Source of the DNA: Hysterium pulicare CBS 123377
Taxonomy: Eukaryota > Ascomycota > Dothideomycetes > Hysteriales > Hysteriaceae
Length of the DNA stretch: 64,000 nt
NCBI GenBank assembly: GCA_000467715.1
Contig: AJFK01000435.1
Span: 80,912-144,911, forward strand
Reading direction: 5' to 3'
Shown: positions 58,860 through 64,000 of the stretch, piece after piece
How positions within the stretch are numbered: position 1 is the first letter of the stretch
How the letters are laid out: the number at the start of each line of letters is the position of its first letter
Notes under the pieces: generated by a model
Told to the model about the DNA's origin: nothing
Databases searched by the model: none
The model's input: only the letters and a program-made list of their open reading frames with translations
Program-made: the position numbers and the translations under genes

Positions 58860-60404
58860 TCATAAAAAGTATTCACCGCGCGTTCCTCTCCCAGCAGGTA
58901 CAGCCCTCCGATGGTCTGGTACGGCGCTGAAGATGGTGAACTTAGGTTCGAGATCCTCTTTCAAACTCATGATCGACGCAACATTCCCGCAGCGGTAACA
59001 GTAGTTCGGCGCTGACCAGACTGTGACAACATCTTTGTCTTTGAAGTGGTACTATTAATTGTTCATTAACGGAGAACACCTCATCAAAGCATGGTGGACA
59101 AGTTACCTTGTAGCCTTCATTTACTAACTGATGCGCTCTGGCAATTAGCTGCAGCCCATTTACGTGGTTGAACTGCGTGTATACATTTAGCAGCGTTCAA
59201 AAGATAGGGCGCGAAATACGAACCTCGGAAGATACTTTGTCTCCGAAAAGCCAACCAGCGCCACGTGGAGAGACTGCCCAAGTATCAACATCTTCTGGAT
59301 CACTCCACACAAGATCACAAAATGCGCCTTCATGAGGGATTTCTTGGGCTCTTGCAACCACCCGTATCTGATCCAGCGTCCTGATCTCAGGACTTAGTCC
59401 TCCGTGCACACAGAGCACTTTGCCATCTACGATAGCGGCCAAGGCTAGGAAATCGAAGACCTGGCAACAAGCTTTCCATACCGAGGCGTTTCCGTACTTC
59501 GTCTGACATTCTTCGTAGAATCCGTAGACCTGCGTGATTTGGCGTGACTCGTGATTCCCTCGGACGAGAGTAACTCTGTCCGGGTATCTGCAGACCATTA
59601 GTCGCTCCTCGCAGTCTTACGTCCGAGGTCACTCACTTTGCTTTTAAGCACATCAAGAGTGTGAAAGTTTCCAAACTGAAATATCCCCGATCAACAAAGT
59701 CCCCTAGGAATATGTAGTTCTGCTGCCCGTCCCCTCCGGCAGCTGACTGGTTCCGTCTGGAGCCAGCATCTGACTCGTGTGACTCTCGCCTCCCAGTTAC
59801 ACTTCTGCTACGACCCCGAGGTTCATCCTCCTCATCACCCTCTTCATCTTCCTCGTTTGGACTACTTAGCCCAGTGTAGTTACTGTCCGCTTGAAACCTT
59901 CTCTTCATTTTCCTCTTTGCTTTCGGGTCGGTGATTGTACTCGGCGGTTCAATATCGGCGGCACTTATGGTTTTCGTAGGTACGGTCGGACGTATAGGGG
60001 TATCATTGGGCATCCCTCCAGCAACCCGGAACAGTTCCAAAAGGTCATAGAATTGGCCATGAATGTCGCCACAAACGGTGACGGGGGTCCGGACAGGCTG
60101 GATGTTAGACTCTGTGTATGTTCGTTAAGTTCGCTATATAGAGATGAACACGGCATCGAAGTTGCGGTTCTATGTTGATAACAGTTGCCGAAGCTCCTCC
60201 GGCGTTTGCGTTCCATACATGCTTTGAAATAAATAAAGAGAGCTCACCTTCCATCAAGCATTCTTTGACAATCTCGCACAGTTTCTTCATATCCGCTTCC
60301 GGTAAATATTTGCATTGTTTCGCGGACTCAAGCCATTCATCCGGCCCAGCGCCTTTGGACAGGCGTGCCGGCCCAGGCTGAGGGACGTCGCTATCCTTTC
60401 CCAT
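58860..60404 (-). CDS. PPG1: PP2A-like serine/threonine phosphatase Ppg1
   Basis: Catalytic subunit of the PP2A-like subfamily, Ppg1 type; in yeast it works with the Far complex and affects glycogen and mitophagy. Five exons, 60404-60248, 60111-59637, 59587-59224, 59172-59107 and 59051-58860, give 417 residues. Metal-binding motifs: GDIHG (67-71), GDFVDRG (189-195) and RGNHE (220-224). Ppg1-like start of core: [21 protein letters not shown]. Also [11 protein letters not shown] near the end and the PP2A-type C-terminus YFL, the carboxymethylated Leu of relatives. About 97 residues (87-183) are inserted between the first two motifs, with an acidic run and an Arg/Ser-rich segment; yeast Ppg1 lacks this size of insert. 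Divergent from UPF3. Confidence 0.9.
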
Positions 60405-60736
60405 GGTGGCCAGATTATTAGAGATTATGTCGAGCGGAAGTCGCTTGGAAGGAACGATTCTATCGTGAGGAAAGAGGCAATTGCTGAGAAATAGATGGCA
60501 GTCGTGTGACGGCGTGGAGTATCAAGAGTGACGTTGCGGATCGCTGAGATAACATCTGTCGTGAAGAGCGTAGGAAGAAGACTGGTAGGCAGTACAGAGC
60601 AAACGAAGCGGCCTTTAGTGGTGGTGATGTTGAGCGCGCATGATAATGTACCTCGATGAGGTGTGACAGCTGCACCTGCGAGGTCGCCCGCGGCGCTTGC
60701 CCGGCTTTACTGCCGCCCAAGCGAGGAAGGCGGTGA
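60405..60736. promoter_or_regulatory. Divergent promoter PPG1 / UPF3
   Basis: 332 bp between opposed start codons (or 440 bp if UPF3 starts at 60845). Must contain both promoters. Confidence 0.5.
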
Positions 60737-62818
60737 ATGATCATGGCAAGCATTCACGATCAACATTTATTTAACACCACGGCCCTTGATATCCTCTCCT
60801 TCACCTCTTCCACTTCTCCTACAGCTCCCTCTCTCTCCCTCAGCATGGCTCCCCCCTCTGTGCCGCTGAGCGGTGCCAATGGAGTCTTGCCCGTCTCCGT
60901 GCTCCAGAAGAATACTCCCATTTCGGCGCCCCGCGGTCCCAAAGCCGCCCAGCCCAGACTCAAGCTCATCCTGAGAAGACTGCCGCCTGGATTGACCAAA
61001 CCTGAACTGGAGGCCGCCTTGGGGGATGAGTGGAAGGTCGGCGGGGGTAAAGTTGCTTCGATGGTATATACACCAGGCAAAATCTCCAAAGAGTACGCCC
61101 CACCTTCAAAAGACAACATGCATGGACACTTACTGTTCGACAGTCTCGCAAAGCCTTCCAAACCATCTCGAGCCTACATACAATTAACTTCCCAAGCACA
61201 TGTTGCTCCCTTGGGCGATCACGTACGCGAAATCACATTCCATGACGCCGCCAAATCCTTTCAAGATCCCGCCCTAATTGGACCACCTGCCCTCGAGTTC
61301 GCACCTTTCCACAAGGTTCCTGGAGGTAGACGCCGAAACGATGCCCGCCAAGGCCTCATCGATCAAGACCCCGAATTTAAGGACTTCTTGGAGAGTCTCA
61401 CCAACCCCGTCACAAAACCTCCGCCTCCAGATGTCGGTGCAGAGGCTCAAAAGGACGAGAAGAAGGTCCTAACAACTCCTCTGATCGAAGCTTTAAGGGA
61501 GAAGAAGGCCAATAAAGACAAGCCTCAGACTAAAGCAGGAAAGCATGGCCGTGGCGATGCTCAGGAAGGCACAGAAAAGGAGAACAAGAAGATTCTGAGC
61601 AAGGGAGGCAAGGAGGCGACACTGGCATCATCAGAGAAAAGCAAGAGGATGAGCAAGACAGAAAAGGCTGCAAAGGAAGCTGTCAAAGTGTTGAACAAGG
61701 AGGCCTCAACAGCCGCGGGCAAAGATACTGCGACGGATAAAGCTTCCACATCGACCGCCACACCACTTGCCGAACGTAAACGAGAACGCGGTAATGCCAG
61801 CATTGCCAAATCGATGCTGCAACGAGACCTGGGTATCGGTCCTGCCGCAAATCGCAGGCGTGGAGCTAAACGAGAGCTCACATCAACCACACAGGATGCC
61901 GCTACGAAACCAGAAGATACAGCAGCAGGGAAGGAGAAAACCAAGGAAGCAGCAGCTATACCTCCATCCACTGACAAAGCAGCGAAACCTCCTACATCAC
62001 CAAAGAAAGAGGCTGGACGACCAACTCGCGCGGAGCGCCGTGCATTCAAAGCCTCTCAATCAGAGAAACCCAGCAAAACTCCTGAAGATTCAAGACAGCA
62101 GAGCAAGACTAATGTAGCTCCGCCGGCACCCATGATCCTTAAGAAGCCCCAGGCTTCTACCCAAGTTCCGGCACAAACACAAGCGCAGCCACCGAAAGGT
62201 CCAGCAGCTTCCAAAGCCGAACCATCTGAACCTACCGCTGCGAAAGCTCCATCTACGATCACGACACCTACAGGTCCTGCCGCACAAACTCAAGCCAGTA
62301 CGGCCTCTCCAACCATCCACGAATCCACGAATCCAGGTCGTCAAGCCTTTCTCAAGCACGCAAACGCCTCTCAGGGTATTACGGAACCGCTTATCGAAGC
62401 CGCTCTAGCTATCTTTGGTGCCATCGAGAAAGTTGAGATTGACAAACGCAAAGGATTCGCATATGTGGACTTCGCTGAACCCGAGAGTCTGCAGAAGGCC
62501 ATTGCTGCCAGCCCAGTCAAGGTAGCCCAAGGAGCTGTGCAAGTGCTCGAGCGGAAGGACAAGGTTGCTAGAAACCGGCATCCACACCCTCCACCGCCTC
62601 AGCATCAGCATCCTCACCCTCCGACTGGCCCTGCTCGCGGACGGGGTGGATTCTCTGGACGAGGACGAGGAAGGGGTGGAGGTCGAGGTGGTGCTCCAGT
62701 CGTTCAGGCTGTTGAAGGTGCTCCGTCAACGCCGGCCAGTGCAGTCCCTGTTGCGAACGTACCAAGTCCGGCTCCGGCTCCGGCGCCCGCTACGCCAGTT
62801 GCTGATGCCGGGACTTGA
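60737..62818 (+). CDS. UPF3: Nonsense-mediated decay factor Upf3 with extra RRM/RGG tail
   Basis: Upf3 joins Upf2 and Upf1 in nonsense-mediated mRNA decay and shuttles between nucleus and cytoplasm. Single exon, 693 residues; a start at Met37 (60845, MAPPSVPLSGANG) is at least as likely, since the first 36 residues are low complexity. The Smg4/UPF3 domain spans about residues 70-235: RLKLILRRLPPGLTKPELEA, HGHLLFDSLAKPSKPSRAYI and YIQLTSQAHVAPLGDHVREI with EFAPFHKVP. A long Lys/Ala/Thr-rich disordered middle follows. Near residues 535-600 lies an RRM-like segment (ITEPLIEAALAIFGAIEKVE, KGFAYVDFAEPESLQKAIA), then a His/Pro run and RGG-type repeats (ARGRGGFSGRGRGRGGGRGG). Confidence 0.88.
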   Translation: MIMASIHDQHLFNTTALDILSFTSSTSPTAPSLSLSMAPPSVPLSGANGVLPVSVLQKNTPISAPRGPKAAQPRLKLILRRLPPGLTKPELEAALGDEWKVGGGKVASMVYTPGKISKEYAPPSKDNMHGHLLFDSLAKPSKPSRAYIQLTSQAHVAPLGDHVREITFHDAAKSFQDPALIGPPALEFAPFHKVPGGRRRNDARQGLIDQDPEFKDFLESLTNPVTKPPPPDVGAEAQKDEKKVLTTPLIEALREKKANKDKPQTKAGKHGRGDAQEGTEKENKKILSKGGKEATLASSEKSKRMSKTEKAAKEAVKVLNKEASTAAGKDTATDKASTSTATPLAERKRERGNASIAKSMLQRDLGIGPAANRRRGAKRELTSTTQDAATKPEDTAAGKEKTKEAAAIPPSTDKAAKPPTSPKKEAGRPTRAERRAFKASQSEKPSKTPEDSRQQSKTNVAPPAPMILKKPQASTQVPAQTQAQPPKGPAASKAEPSEPTAAKAPSTITTPTGPAAQTQASTASPTIHESTNPGRQAFLKHANASQGITEPLIEAALAIFGAIEKVEIDKRKGFAYVDFAEPESLQKAIAASPVKVAQGAVQVLERKDKVARNRHPHPPPPQHQHPHPPTGPARGRGGFSGRGRGRGGGRGGAPVVQAVEGAPSTPASAVPVANVPSPAPAPAPATPVADAGT

Positions 62819-63861
62819 TTCTGGCCACCGAAGGTTAACCGCGAATCCTTTGTATTGTCCTCAACGTGGTTTTCATCCAAGGATTGATTTGCTTCCAGCA
62901 TCCCATTCCAGAACAGTAGTAATGGCTAGTATAAAGCATTATGTGCGAAGAACTCGATCAGGATAGCTATGGCATTGGCTAAATTCGACTTACCGCAAGC
63001 ACTCCACTACTTCGGAATATGGGGCCAGAAACCATGGTGATTTTCATCATGGCTCTTACTGCTACATGATATACCCAAACAGAGTACTCTCCATGAAAGC
63101 TGAAGTCATCGGGAACAAAATGAGCAGAGACAGAGACATCAGATCCCATCATGTAGCCTAGTGAACCACATACTTTATCTTACGTAGCAGCCAATTAGTT
63201 CAGAGCAACATCAATCTAGATAAAGAATGCAGAGATTCAGAATCACTACGTCACTAATCCCAATCCACAAATCCTCACGTTGCATCAAGAGTACCAATCA
63301 ATCTTTTTAAGAAACGAGTGTTGAAATACCCAAAAGCTACCTAGACTAACTACTACCTGACTACTACCTGAGCTATCTACTCCCCCCTCCAGAAAACGAA
63401 ACACCCCCAATCAATACCCAGTAAAACCCCAACCCGAGCTTGGCGTCGAAAGGAAAGACAGTATTGGGAGAGAGGTGAGAGAGAAAAAAAGGAGAGGGGA
63501 TATATGAGATATTGAGCGATCTTAAATTCGTGATATGATGGTGATAGTGAGGTAGAGGGAATTTCCTCTTTTTGTGCCGCGAGGCGATCCTTCTGTATAA
63601 GTAGTAGTGAAAAACGTCCAGTCCATTCCCGTTCCATCCAGTCCCATCCAAAATCATACTAAAGTTGATTAAAAATATCCCAGCCAGAGAAGAGGAAAGG
63701 GAACTAAGTCTGAAAGATTTCAAACGCAAGCAAGCAAGCAAAAAAGGCGTGTTGGGAGAAATAGGCCGCGGCCATAGCAACAGCAGAGCACGAGATGGAA
63801 GAAGAAAGAGTCGTAAGGGCGCTTTGAAGGATCGCTTTGAAGGAAGATGTGAAGAATGTAC

Positions 63862-64000
63862 ATTGTATCGAAGGGTTCTCTGTTCTTTTTGCACCAAGCC
63901 TTTGAGTTTCTCCCGTCTCCTTCTTCTTCTGATCGCCTCTTCATCATCCCGTTGGACCACCTCGTACCCGTCCACTGTTCTCTCTCTCTCTCTCTCTCTC
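63862..64000 (-). CDS. Possible partial gene entering from right edge
   Basis: The minus-strand frame GTVDGYEVVQRDDEEAIRRR continued by REKLKGLVQKEQRTLRYNV is charged and helix-forming, unlike the sequence after it. It could be the last coding residues of a gene beyond the window. The true stop and any intron are not resolved, so the end given is approximate. Confidence 0.2.
63979..64000 (+). repeat. (TC)n microsatellite
   Basis: TC dinucleotide run at the end of the window, continuing beyond it. Confidence 0.85.

Larger units (their letters stand above)
62819..64000. other. Right edge, largely non-coding
   Basis: 3' side of UPF3. A minus-strand frame at 63373-63975 begins without ATG and reads in from the right. 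Its first 38 residues (DGYEVVQRDDEEAIRRRRRR) could be the tail of a gene lying mostly outside, but the rest is low complexity and probably UTR. Confidence 0.4.

Noticed and set aside
1-64000. Biosynthetic cluster, mobile element or defence system
   Set aside because: No polyketide or peptide synthase, transposase, reverse transcriptase, terminal repeats, HET/NLR genes or CRISPR repeats were seen.

Overview
The window is nuclear DNA of a filamentous ascomycete (Pezizomycotina; Leotiomycetes fits but the class is an inference). The evidence is many short introns of about 50-70 bp with GT..AG ends, small intergenic gaps, and a gene set shared by this group: GOS1, ATP10, a CMT1-like mannosyltransferase, a Pth11-like rhodopsin-fold receptor, an IME2-type kinase, MCH1, PPG1, UPF3 and a fungal DENN protein. 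I rebuilt exon structures by hand, requiring intron phases to match and the joined protein to agree with the family. No rRNA, tRNA, CRISPR array or intact transposon was seen.

Layout. 0-10 kb is dense housekeeping: the tail of a C2H2 zinc-finger gene, RPL35 (7 exons) divergent from GOS1, ATP10, a CMT1/CAP59-type mannosyltransferase, and a family X DNA polymerase. 10-20.5 kb is more accessory: a secreted beta-propeller protein, a GPI-anchored cysteine-rich protein, three F-box paralogues (one truncated), a 7-TM receptor and a GT25 glycosyltransferase. NAR1 sits at 21-23 kb. It is followed by a gene-poor 3.5 kb, the IME2-type kinase (26.5-29.1 kb), and about 7 kb with no confident gene. That 7 kb holds one short candidate ORF and one cryptic multi-exon candidate.

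36.5-52 kb is dense again: MCH1 divergent from RRP42, an ankyrin protein, dipeptidyl peptidase III, BCD1 and a DENN-domain protein. 53-64 kb has a GH16 cell-wall enzyme, a 4-TM membrane protein broken by an in-frame stop, PPG1 divergent from UPF3, and a non-coding or weak right edge.

The genes do not form an operon or biosynthetic cluster. Shared themes are RNA metabolism (RPL35, RRP42, BCD1, UPF3), the secretory pathway and cell wall (GOS1, CMT1-like, GT25, GH16, GPI protein, DENN) and DNA or Fe-S maintenance (Pol X, NAR1). I found no convincing new defence or biosynthetic system. The most unusual items are the 3-nt first coding exon of RPL35, a GC-AG intron in GOS1, the F-box cluster, the interrupted 4-TM gene, the cryptic gene near 35-36 kb and the insert in PPG1.
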